64,000 nucleotides of DNA from CAVSEK01 sp963726975. GTDB taxonomy: Bacteria > Actinomycetota > Actinomycetes > Mycobacteriales > SCTD01. This document shows positions 1-8,025 of this stretch, piece by piece (within the stretch, counting starts at the first letter, position 1; every line of letters starts with the position of its first letter). The stretch spans positions 1-64,000 of the forward strand of contig CAVSEK010000013.1 in NCBI GenBank assembly GCA_963726975.1, written 5' to 3'. A program made the translations under genes and the position numbers. The notes beneath the pieces are model-generated. The model had not been told where the DNA came from. It ran no database searches and worked only from the letters and a program-made list of their open reading frames with translations.

Positions 1-310
1 TCCTCTTCACGTAGAGGACGACGAGCCGGCCTGGACGGCCGTCGTGCTTGCGGCGCACGACCGGACCCAGCCGCTGGACCATCTGACGTTGGGTGCGGCT
101 GGCGGCCACGATGATCCCCAGGTGGGCCTCGGGGACGTCGATGCCCTTGTCGAGGAGGCGATGGGCGCTCAGCAGCTGCACCGCGCGCTCCCGGAAGCTG
201 GCCAGGCGCAGCCGACGCTCGTCGTCGTCGAGCCCGCTGTAGATGGACGTCGCCTCGCAGCCCTGCGCCGGGAAGCGAGTGGTGCTCGAGAGGCAGCCGG
301 AGTGGGGGCG
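1..310 (-). pseudogene. SF2 helicase C-terminal domain fragment
   Basis: Read on the minus strand, this stretch encodes the C-terminal RecA-like domain of a superfamily 2 DNA/RNA helicase and runs off the left edge. Visible pieces are 'SIYSGLDDDERRLRLASF', the motif V region 'LLDKGIDVPEAHLGIIV' and the motif VI region 'RQMVQRLGPVVRRK'. Motif VI normally reads QRxGRxxR; here the central Arg is Pro, which may be a substitution or a base error. Helicase similarity stops near position 300, where a plus-strand coding remnant begins, so the N-terminal ATPase half is missing. It lies downstream of a nuclease operon on the same strand and may once have belonged to it. The domain class is secure; the exact family is not. 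Confidence 0.6.
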
Positions 311-498
311 GCGGCGTTCGAGATGCGCGGGACCGGATCGACGCGCGTGCGGGTGACGTCGCTCGAGAACGACATCTACGAGCGGCGGCGCCGAGCCACG
401 GCTTCCCGTCGAAGCACGCGCGCAACGACCTTGTGGCGAGCGTGCAGGCGATCGTCGAGGAGGTCGCTGAGACCACGGACTTCCTACTCCTCGACTGA
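300..498 (+). pseudogene. C-terminal remnant of an unrecognised protein
   Basis: Two short plus-strand reading segments look like one protein tail joined by a frameshift near 395. The first contains 'FEMRGTGSTRVRVTSLE' and the second 'NDLVASVQAIVEEVAE', ending in a hydrophobic tail and a TGA at 496-498. The composition is protein-like, but no family is recognised and no start codon is convincing. It abuts the minus-strand helicase fragment, which suggests a rearrangement junction near 300. It could also be chance open frame in G+C-rich DNA. Confidence 0.25.
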
Positions 499-592
499 TC
501 CCGTCGAAGGCCCGGTCACCCGTCGGGACCTGCACCGAGCCGCAACCAGCGCGTCCTGCCGTGAAGGGTGGACGCGAGTCCCCGAGCCGTCA

Positions 593-1069
593 TCACTCGC
601 CCTCGCACGCGGGGCACAGACCGTGCGCGTTGAGCTCGTAGCCGTGCTCCGGGCAGTGCCCCCAGGACGTCGGCGCGTCGTCCCGGCCGCCGCGCTCGCC
701 GACCCGCCGCCCGCGACACAGCTCGAGGGCCTTGACGGCAACGGCGACAGCCTTGGCCGCCCGGGCCGGGTCCCGCAGGTCCTGCTCGGTCAGGTACAGG
801 TAGTGCGTGCGAGGCGTCTTCTTCTCCAGGCGAGCACCAAGAGGCCCTGCGATCGCCTCGCTCAGCCGGGTCCACGACGATCGCGATCCGTCGCCGCATC
901 GGGTAGAGCGCGACCTGCGTGCCTTGCTCGGAGACGCAGGGGACGGAGTTGCGGTCGGTGCTCCCGTCCAGGGCTTCGCAGGAGGTGTGCTCCGAGCAGC
1001 TCGCCGTACCAGGTCGATCACCGCGCGTGCCGTTCCTCGGTCGGTCAGGGTCTTCTTGAGCTCGGTCAT
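593..1069 (-). CDS. small hypothetical protein with C-terminal Zn-ribbon-like motif (frameshifted)
   Basis: The ATG start (1067-1069) begins MTELKKTLTDRGTARAVIDL. A second frame carries a beta-strand-rich middle ('TQVALYPMRRRIAIVVD'), and the first frame resumes with 'GARLEKKTPRTHYLYLTE'. The tail 'HCPEHGYELNAHGLCPACE' has paired Cys/His residues like a zinc ribbon. Two compensating indels near 1000 and 880 are needed for a protein of about 158 residues. It is the third gene of a minus-strand operon after the VWA and PD-(D/E)XK genes, about 30 bases downstream. No family is recognised. The position and metal-ribbon tail suggest an accessory nucleic-acid or protein-binding role, which is inference only. 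Confidence 0.5.
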   Translation of the reverse strand: MTELKKTLTDRGTARAVIDLVRRAARSTPPAKPWTGAPTATPSPASPSKARRSRSTRCGDGSRSSWTRLSEAIAGPLGARLEKKTPRTHYLYLTEQDLRDPARAAKAVAVAVKALELCRGRRVGERGGRDDAPTSWGHCPEHGYELNAHGLCPACEGE

Positions 1070-1098
1070 CTCGGTTTCCTTCGTGGTCGGTGGTCTGG

Positions 1099-2785
1099 TC
1101 AGTGGGAGGTCGTGAGGTGGGTCAGCGCGTCGCGGACCGTGGCGACCGACAGCTCGAGCAGCTGGCCGACGGTCAGCTCTGGGACCTTGACGTAGCGGTA
1201 GACGAACTCGCCGAAGTGCTTGAACTCCGCCGGCTTGACCGCGGGCTGGGCGGCCGTCACGGACCAGCGACCCCGAGGAGCCGGTCGGGGTCCAGGTACT
1301 CGCCGAAGTGCTGCTGCACGTAGCGGTAGTCGAGGCCGGCCAGGTCGGTCTTGGCCATCCCCGGCCGGTGCAGCACCTCGATCTGGCGGCGGAACTGGGT
1401 GCCCTGGAGCTGCCAGCCCAGGAGGTCGCCGTTCGGCAGGCGCACCTTCGCCTCGAGCAGGACCTCGCCCCTCGTGAAACTGGACGCCACGACGTCCGCA
1501 GCCAGGCCGTCGGCGGCGAGGCGCTTCCTGAGGATGTGGACGAGCTGTCGCGAGCGCAGCTTGCGCATGCTGTCCCAGAGCCGCACCTGCTGCAGGACCG
1601 GCTTCCAGGTGGCGTCGAGGTCGACCGGCTGCTCCGCTCGCGGCCCGCCCAGTCGACGGACGAGTCCGAGCAGGTCGTCGAGCATGCCGACGTAGTGCAC
1701 GAGCAGGTCCGCCGCGAACGTGCTCTGCGCCCGGACGAGCACCTCGACGTCGCGGAGCGCCGTCGCCAGGTCGCCGTACGACGCCCACTGCCAGTCCACT
1801 CCCTCCGCAGGGGTGTACTGCTGCCAGCCGGGATCGGTGAGCGACAGCAGCAGCTGCGTGGGCAGGACGCCCGTGCCGACGACGTCCGGCACGTTCTTCG
1901 CGGCGTACGCGTCGAGCTGGGCGGAGTCGGGTGCGGCGAAGACCTTGTTCTCGACCACGAGGGGCCGGTAGCCGGGCAACCACACGACGAGGTCGAGCTT
2001 GTCGAGGCTCGCGGAGCACCCGGTGCTCGCGCTGCTGGTCGTCGCGCTCCAGCCAGAGGCCGAGGACCTGTTCCGCGACCTCCGGATAGCTGTCGCACAG
2101 CCAGGCCAACAGGTTGCTGTGGAACAGCTCCTTGCTGCCCAGCGAGGCGTTGGAACAGCGGCTCGTGCCGCAGGCGGTCGCACAGGTCCGCGACGTCCAG
2201 GGCCGGCTCGTCGTCGGCGTCCTTGTTCTTGCCCTTGTCCTTGACGAGCCTGTCGAGCTGGCGGGCAGGCACGTCCGGTGCCGGCGGCGGCGCGGCACCG
2301 GTCTGCTCGTCGGGTGACAGCGGGAGCGAGGCGAGGAGCGCCTGGAGGGCGCAGACCCGCTCCGTGGCCCACTCGACCAGCTCGTCCCACTGCTCGCGGT
2401 CGTCGACGACGCCCGGCCGCTGGACGACGAGCGCCTGGTGCAGCGACTTGCCCTGCACGCTCGGCCGGTCGACGAGCAGGAGCGGCTCGGGCGCGTCCCA
2501 GGTGCCCGCCACGAAGCCCCATCTGGCCGCCAGCCACTGCGCAGGCGTGGGGTCGCTCTTCTGCGGCTGGAGGAACACCACCTCGACCCCGAGCGACGGC
2601 TCAGGCACCTCCGGTCTGGTCTTGCGGTAGCCGATCGACCAGCGCACGGGACGGCCGTGCAGTTTTGGTCCGTGCAGGAAGACGTAGTGCCTCCCCGCCG
2701 CGTGAGCCGGCCCCGCGAGGCCAGCTGCTGCGAGGCGCTGCCAGAGCAGGGAGAAGAAGTCGTCGTAGTCGTGGGCGAGGGTCAA
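1099..2785 (-). pseudogene. PD-(D/E)XK superfamily nuclease (frameshifted)
   Basis: This is a predicted nuclease of about 560 residues. The N-terminal third ('HGRPVRWSIGYRKTRPEV') is specific to this family and ends in a Lys-rich linker. The central part has 'SKELFHSNLLAWLCDSYPEV', then the catalytic strand pair 'LDLVVWLPGYRPLVVENKV', which supplies the Asp and the E-x-K of a PD-(D/E)XK fold and resembles PDDEXK_4-type proteins. The C-terminus ends 'VATVRDALTHLTTSH'. At least three indels (near 2140, 2020 and 1262) break the frame. The predicted start is a TTG at 2783-2785 that overlaps the upstream VWA stop as TTGA, so translation is probably coupled. Cleavage of foreign DNA is inferred from fold and context. 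Confidence 0.7.
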
Positions 2786-4051
2786 CGGGGGCTCCCGGGC
2801 GGCCAGCGGCCGCGCTTGCGGGTGGTCATGGAGTACTGCGTCCGCGCGCTCTTGGCGGCGCGCGCTTCGTGGCCGGAGGAGACATCGTCCAGGAGCGCGT
2901 CGAGCTGCGCCGCCTGTACCAGCAGGTCCTCGGCGACGTCGGCCGTTGCGCCCGTGAGCCCGGCGTGCAGGGACGCGCTGGCCGCCGACAGCGACCGCAA
3001 GGCGCCGGTCCGATCACCTCGTGAGAGTCGATCGGAGGCCGAACGGCGGGCGCGGGCGGCGTCGAGCACGAGCTTCTCCGCGGACACCGCGGGATGCACG
3101 GTGCGTCCCGCAGCCTCGTCACCGGGGACGACGTTGACCTGCACGGGCAGGTCGACGTCGTGCTGGACGAGACCGGGCAGTTCGACCCACGTGAGGCGCA
3201 GGTGCGCGACGGTCGCGAGGCCCAGCGCCGCCAGGGCGGGTACGTCGAAGGTCAGCAGGACGCGGCGCCGCTCGTCGGCGTAGAACTCGCCGAGCTCGAT
3301 CAGCAGGGCGTGGTCGACGACCTGCGCCGGCAGGTCGTTGTGCAGGTGCACCCCGCGTACGGTCGGCTCCATCGTCACGGAGAGCGAGACCGCCTGGGCC
3401 ACCTGCGACAGCAGCCCCTCCACCTGGCTGGCCACCGCCTTGGCCGCGCCGTCCGCGGACTCGGCGAAGACCAGGTCGCCACCACCGCCCTCGGCGACCG
3501 CGCCCAGGAGCTGCTCGTCGTAGCCCAGGCCGATCCCGACAGCGGAGACGGTCATGCCCTGCTTGCGGGCGCTGGCGCAGACCGAGCGGAGCTGGTCGGG
3601 GTCGGTGACCCCGGAGTTCGCGTGCCCGTCGGACAGCAGCAGGAGCGTCGCTCCAGCGGGACCCGCTGCACGCCTGGCCTCCTGGAGGCCTCGCAGCAGG
3701 CCGCCGGACAGGTTGGTCGAGCCGCCGTCCCGCACGGTGTCGATCGCGGCGTGCGCCCGGGCCTTGTCCGACAGGGGGCCGGCTGGCAGGACGACGTCGA
3801 CGCTGTCGTCGAAGACCACCAGCCCGAGAGAGTCCTGCACGGAGCCGGTCGACGAGCGCGTGCAGCGCGCTCAGCGCCGCGGTGAGCCGGTCTCCGGCCA
3901 TCGAGCCGCTCCGGTCGAGCACGACCTCCAGGACGAGCGGCGCCCGCGCGCTGCTCGCCGGCGGCGGGGCGGTCAGCTCCAGCAGCAGGCTCAGGTGCTC
4001 GTCGGTCTCGTGGGCGAGCACGTCGACGGACAGGTGCGTGTCCAGGTGCAT
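2782..4051 (-). CDS. von Willebrand factor A domain protein (one frameshift)
   Basis: This is a cytoplasmic VWA protein of about 423 residues without a signal peptide. The metal-ion-dependent adhesion site is visible: D46-x-S-x-S in 'LEVVLDRSGSM', the Thr in 'GGSTNLSGG', and the Asp in 'LLLLSDGHANSG'. A vault-like beta region follows ('LHNDLPAQVVDHALLIELGE'), then a helical tail rich in Ala and Arg. An indel near 3840-3850 splits the first 70 residues from the rest. The ATG at 4049-4051 has a GAGGAG ribosome site seven bases upstream. It is the first gene of a minus-strand operon with a PD-(D/E)XK nuclease and a small Zn-ribbon-like protein, and is divergent from an XRE regulator. VWA domains usually act as protein-binding scaffolds; the partner here is unknown. 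Confidence 0.8.
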
Positions 4052-4073
4052 CGGGTTCTCCTCGTGGTCTACG

Positions 4074-4113
4074 CTGCTGTCAGCAGAGTATCCGCTAGCA
4101 GCATCTTACGCAA
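4074..4113. promoter_or_regulatory. candidate operator and promoter between the VWA operon and the XRE gene
   Basis: A perfect five-base-arm dyad CTGCTGTCAGCAG lies at 4074-4086. On the minus strand a -35-like TTGCGT (4113-4108) and a -10-like GATACT (4092-4087) are separated by 15 bases. The dyad sits immediately downstream of the -10, where a repressor would block the VWA operon. A further GCTAGC palindrome lies at 4094-4099. The neighbouring plus-strand gene encodes an XRE-type DNA-binding protein, the obvious candidate ligand. The operator role is inference. Confidence 0.45.
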
Positions 4114-4124
4114 GGAGCAGCATC

Positions 4125-4576
4125 GTGTCAGTGGGACAGCGGATCGCGGAGCGCCGGCACGAGCTCGGTCTCAGCCGCAAGGACCTGGTGCGCCTGACCG
4201 GGCTGTCGTACCCGTACGTGTCGCAGCTGGAGAACGACGACCGCACGCCGACGATCGCCCGCACGCTCGGAGAAGCTCGCCCAGCTCGAGCTGCCGGTGG
4301 AGGCGCTGCTCAGCGAGTCCGCCGGGGTGCCAGCGGGCCCGGCGGGAGTGTTCGCGAACCCCGCCTACGCCGGCAGCGCTCCGCCGCCGGCGCCGGCCCG
4401 GGCGTCTGTCCGGACGCGACAGCGGCGCGCCCAGCGATGCTGAGCGCGTGGATCGGGTGCTCGCGGTGCTCGGGGAGGTGCGGCTGGACCGCAGGCTCTC
4501 GCTGATCGGGGACGTCGTGACGCTCGTGCTCCGGGACATCGCGGTCGAAGCGGTGCGCGCCGGACCCCGGTCGTGA
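4125..4576 (+). CDS. XRE-family HTH transcriptional regulator (frameshifted)
   Basis: The N-terminal 48 residues form a classic Cro/CI helix-turn-helix: 'RIAERRHELGLSRKDLVRLT' and 'YPYVSQLENDDRTPTIA'. The GTG start at 4125 has AAGGAG seven bases upstream. After a break near 4268 the expected next helix ('EKLAQLELPVEALL') appears in another frame, then a Pro/Ala linker. The C-terminus in a third frame ('VDRVLAVLGEVRLDRRLSLI') ends at 4576. At least two indels are needed for a protein of about 150 residues. Its start is 73 bases from the divergent VWA gene, with a dyad between them, so it is probably the local repressor. The ligand or trigger is unknown. Confidence 0.75.
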
Positions 4577-4611
4577 CTCAGGGCGGGGCACCCGGGGGGA
4601 GCCGGGCTCGA

Positions 4612-5435
4612 TCAGCTCCGCACCTTCTCCCACTGCTCCCACAGGAACTCGGCAGCGTGGCACGTTGTTGACGAAGCCCTCGCCCGTCGAAGTTGAGCAG
4701 CAGGTCGTTGCTCCAGTACGGCCAGCCGGCCGATCGTCCAGTTCGACGGGGACTCCGGCGCCGGCAGCTCGAGCCCGGCGACCACCTTGCCAGTAAAATT
4801 CGCGCTTGCCGCCGCCTGTCCGTCGTGTAGCCGGAGGATCGGCAAGAAGCGGTCGGGCATGACGACGCAGAAGACCTTGAGTCAGCAGGCTCTCGCGGAA
4901 GCCGGGCATCCCCACGTCTTGGTCCGCCGCGGATGAGCCGGGTCAGTCGGTCCTCCAGCGGCGTGGCCTCCGGGCCGTACAGCAGGTAGGAGATCGTCTC
5001 CCTCGTACGCCCTGCGGCCTCGGCCCCGCCCAGCCTGTTCCAGGCTGTGTTGAACGCGGCCATGTTGCCGGGGTTGGCGCCCGTGCTGTTGTTGGCGAAA
5101 GCTTTGAGGTCGGCGGGGTCGCACAGCGGCAGCCCGTCCGGCTCAGATCTCCCTGGTACTTCGCCCAGTACTGATGTTCTCGGCTGGGCGAGGGCGTCGG
5201 CGGAGGAAGTCCGCTTCGACCGCCTCCAACTGCTCCCGGGTCCCGCCCGGCAGAGTCGCTCGTGCCCTGACGGGAAGCGGTCGCGCAGGGCGGCGCGAGG
5301 GTCTCTCGCCACCGCTGCGGGTCGCACCTCACCGTGGTGCCACCGGTGGTCGCAGTCCTCGCACACCAGGTGGCGGCGGCCGTCGGGCAGCTCCTCGATG
5401 AGGTCGACGTCGTACGAGTCTGACAGCGGGGGCAC
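4612..5435 (-). pseudogene. hypothetical protein, weakly McrB/HNH-recognition-like (frameshifted)
   Basis: The N-terminus carries a possible zinc-binding segment, 'LVCEDCDHRWHHGE'. The middle reads 'LKAFANNSTGANPGNMAAFN' and 'ETISYLLYGPEATPLEDRL', and the C-terminal part 'GMPGFRESLLT', 'MPDRFLPILRLHDG' and 'EFLWEQWEKVRS'. At least three indels (near 5200, 4910 and 4700) interrupt it. The arrangement of a helical 'minimum N-term' domain followed by a 'MPDRF' strand loosely recalls the recognition modules beside McrB-type or HNH restriction proteins, but I cannot assign a family. The start is uncertain: the GTG at 5433-5435 has a GGAG about ten bases upstream, and an ATG at 5488-5490 is possible. 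It is divergent from the NERD helicase gene. Confidence 0.45.
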
Positions 5436-5490
5436 CGCCGGGTTCTTCTCCAAGGGCCGGTCACGCCGCAGTACCCCGTCGCCACCCATC

Positions 5491-7213
5491 GTGCTGGACG
5501 CTGCCTTCGCCGACTCCGCTCGCGGTAAAAAGACCCGTGCCGCGCTGCTTCCCGCAACCCCGACTTCCGCGACGAGCGGGGCCGAGGCGGTCGTGTGGGA
5601 GGCGCTGCGCGAGCAGCTGCCCGAGAGGCGGGCGGCGTCCAGCTCCGTGGGCCTGCTGGAGGGGGGCGGGAGCAGGAGATCGACCTGCTCGTCGCCTGGC
5701 CGGGCGTCGGCCTCGCGGTGATCGAGGTCAAGGGCGGCCACGTCACCCGCGACGGCGACGGCTGGCACCAGGAGTCGCGCGGCCAGCGCCGCCGCATCGA
5801 GCCCGGTCGTGCAGGCCCAGGACGGCAAGAAGGTCCTGACGCCGGTACCTGCAGCAGCGCACGACGTCGGCGCGGGCGGCGCGGGCGGCGCACCTGGTCG
5901 CGCTGCCGTTCACGCGGGGTGCCCGCCGACCTACGACGCGCCGGACCTGCCGCGCACGGCCCTGCTCGACAAGGACGACCTGCACGACGCGGCCGCGCGC
6001 GTCCGCGACGCCGTCGAGCGGCACGGCGCCGGGCACCGGCCGCTGGACGACGCCGGGCTCGCCGCTGCTGGTCGACCTGCTCGCCGGGCAGCTCGTCGGG
6101 CAGACCTCCCTGCTGGTCGGCGCCGAGGAGCACGAGCACCGGGTCGAGCAGATGACCCGCGACCAGCTCGGACGCTCGACAACCTGCGGTACCACCGGCG
6201 GCTGCAAGGTCGTCGGCGGCGCGGGCACGGGCAAGACGTGGCTGGCGCTGGAGCAGGCCCGGCGGCTGGCGGCGGCCGGGGGAGCGGGTCGCGCTGGTCT
6301 GCTACAGCCGCGGGCTCGCCCGCTACTTCCAGCGGGTCGCCGCGACGTGGCCGGCGCGCGAGCGGCCGGCGTACGTCGGCCTCTTCCACCAGCTGCCGGT
6401 GCCCTGGGGCGCGGAGCCGGGCGCGACGACGACAGCGACGACTTCGAGGAGCGGCTGCCGCGTCGAGCTGGGGGAGCTGGCCGCGGCCGCGTCCGGAGGC
6501 GCGAGCGGTTCGACAGCGTGGTGGTCGACGAGGCGCCAGGACTTCGGCGAGCTGTGGTGGCCGTCGCTGATCGCCTGCCTGCGGACCCGGCGTCCGGCGG
6601 GCTGTTCGTCTTCCTGGACGAGGCGCAGCGGGTCTTCTCCCGCGCACGGGACGGTCCCGATCGACCTGCCGCCGTACCTCCTCGACGAGAACATCCGCAA
6701 CACCAAGCGGATCGCCCAGCTGTTCAGCAGCCTGTCGGGCGAGCAGCTGCGGCCCCGGGGGCTGGACGGGGCCCCGGTCCGGCTGGTCGAGTGCGCCGCC
6801 GACGACGGTCGTCGGCGCGCGCCGACGACGCCGTGGACGCGCTGCTCGACGAGGGCATGCGACCCGGGCAGATCGCGCTGCTCACCACCCAGCACCGGCA
6901 CCCCGAGCAGCGCAACGCCGTCGACGTCGGGGGCTGGGCGGCGTACTGGGACGCCTTCTTCGCCGCGCGACGGACGTCTTCTACGGCCACGTCCTCGGGC
7001 TTCAAGGGCCTGGAGCGGCCGGTCGTCGTGCTGGCCGTCAACGGCTTCCGGGACGCCGAGCGGGCGCGGGAGATGCTGTACGTCGGGCTGTCCCGCGCGC
7101 GCACGCTGCTGGTCGTCGTCGGGCAGCGGGCGCTGCTCGAGCAGGTCGGCGGGGACGGCGTCGCGAAGCGGCTGCGGAGCGCGCAGGTCTGGGTGCCAGG
7201 CGGGGCTGGCTGA
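5491..7213 (+). pseudogene. NERD-domain UvrD-like superfamily 1 helicase (frameshifted)
   Basis: The N-terminal third is a NERD nuclease-related domain: 'EIDLLVAWPGVGLAVIEVKG' has the Asp and E-x-K spacing of a PD-(D/E)XK-type core. It is followed by an SF1 helicase with Walker A 'VVGGAGTGKTW', motif II-like 'FDSVVVDEA' then 'QDFGELWWPSL', 'LFVFLDEAQRVFS', and C-terminal 'GFKGLERPVVVLA' plus 'LYVGLSRARTLLVVVG'. About seven indels break the frame, yet each motif is intact, which fits recent damage or base-call error better than old decay. The start is unclear; the GTG at 5491 is the most upstream option. NERD-helicases are thought to act in DNA processing and often occur in defence islands. 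Confidence 0.75.
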
Positions 7214-7350
7214 CGTCTTCTCGACGTCGGCCGCGGTGCTCGCAACGCCGGAGGCGCCGCGCCGGTGTCCACAGGTGGCTGCGCGGTCATGCATCCCTGG
7301 GCGGCTGGGGCGCAAGGTGCGAGCATGACCGGCGAGACGCAGGAGGTCCC

Positions 7351-7900
7351 GTGCCCGTCGCCCCACCCGACGTCAGCCACGGCTGGACGCTCGCCGACCT
7401 GGAAGACCTGCCCGACGACGCGGGCCGCTACGAGCTCGTCGACGGCGGTCTGCTCGTGACCCCACCGCCGACGCAGCAGCACCAGGAGCTGGCCCACGAC
7501 CTGCGCGAGCGGCTCGAGCGTGCCGCCCCACCCGGCTGGCGGGTCCGGGTGGAGTACCCGTTGCCGTTCGCCGAGGACACCCAGCGCGTCCCCGACGTGG
7601 TCGTCTTCCGGTGGCCGCTGCAGGCTCCACGCGACGACCCGCAGTCCCCTCGGCCCGGCTGACGTCGCGATGATCGTCGAGGTCGTGAGCGCGCACAGCC
7701 GGCGTACGGACCGCTTCGCGAAGCCGGGGGAGTACGCCGAGGCCGGCATCGGGATCTACTGGCGGGTCGAGACCGAGCCCGTGGTCGCCCTGCACGCGTT
7801 CGTGCTGCGCGACGGGACCTACGTGCCGGCGGGTCCGGACGACCCGCCGGTGCCGTGGGGGCGGCTGCAGGTCGACGTCAGCATCCTGGGGAGGCTGTGA
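7351..7900 (+). CDS. Uma2 family endonuclease (one frameshift)
   Basis: This is a protein of about 182 residues of the Uma2 (DUF820) family, which has a PD-(D/E)XK restriction-endonuclease-like fold. The order is typical: 'WTLADLEDLPDDAGRYELVD', 'LLVTPPPTQQHQELAHDL', 'RVPDVVVFRWPL' (catalytic Asp strand), then 'VAMIVEVVSAHSRRTDRFAK' (Glu strand with a downstream Lys), and 'GIYWRVETEP'. A single indel near 7650 separates the Asp and Glu halves. The GTG start at 7351 has a strong AGGAGG five bases upstream. The cellular role of Uma2 proteins is poorly known; in this island a nuclease role is plausible. Confidence 0.8.
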
Positions 7901-7927
7901 CCGGCTCGACCAGGTCGCCCAGCCCTC

Positions 7928-7966
7928 GGCTCGTACGAGCCACCTGCAGGCGGCGTGCTCCTGCAG
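7928..7966. terminator. paired dyads between convergent genes
   Basis: A perfect 14-base palindrome GGCTCGTACGAGCC lies at 7928-7941. A second inverted repeat follows, CTGCAGG (7944-7950) and CCTGCAG (7960-7966), with a nine-base loop. They lie between the ends of the convergent Uma2 and DUF2075 genes. A bidirectional terminator without a T-run, common in actinomycetes, is the simplest reading; the perfect palindrome could instead be a protein-binding site. Confidence 0.4.
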
Positions 7967-8025
7967 CCGGCGCCGGGGGCATGTCCTGACGCGTCTCGTC
8001 AGGTGCGTCGACGTCGTGTCGGCGG

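Noticed and set aside
4612..5435. Firm assignment to McrB or an HNH restriction enzyme
   Set aside because: No AAA+ motifs and no HNH residues are present; only a vague resemblance of the recognition region, so it is left as hypothetical.
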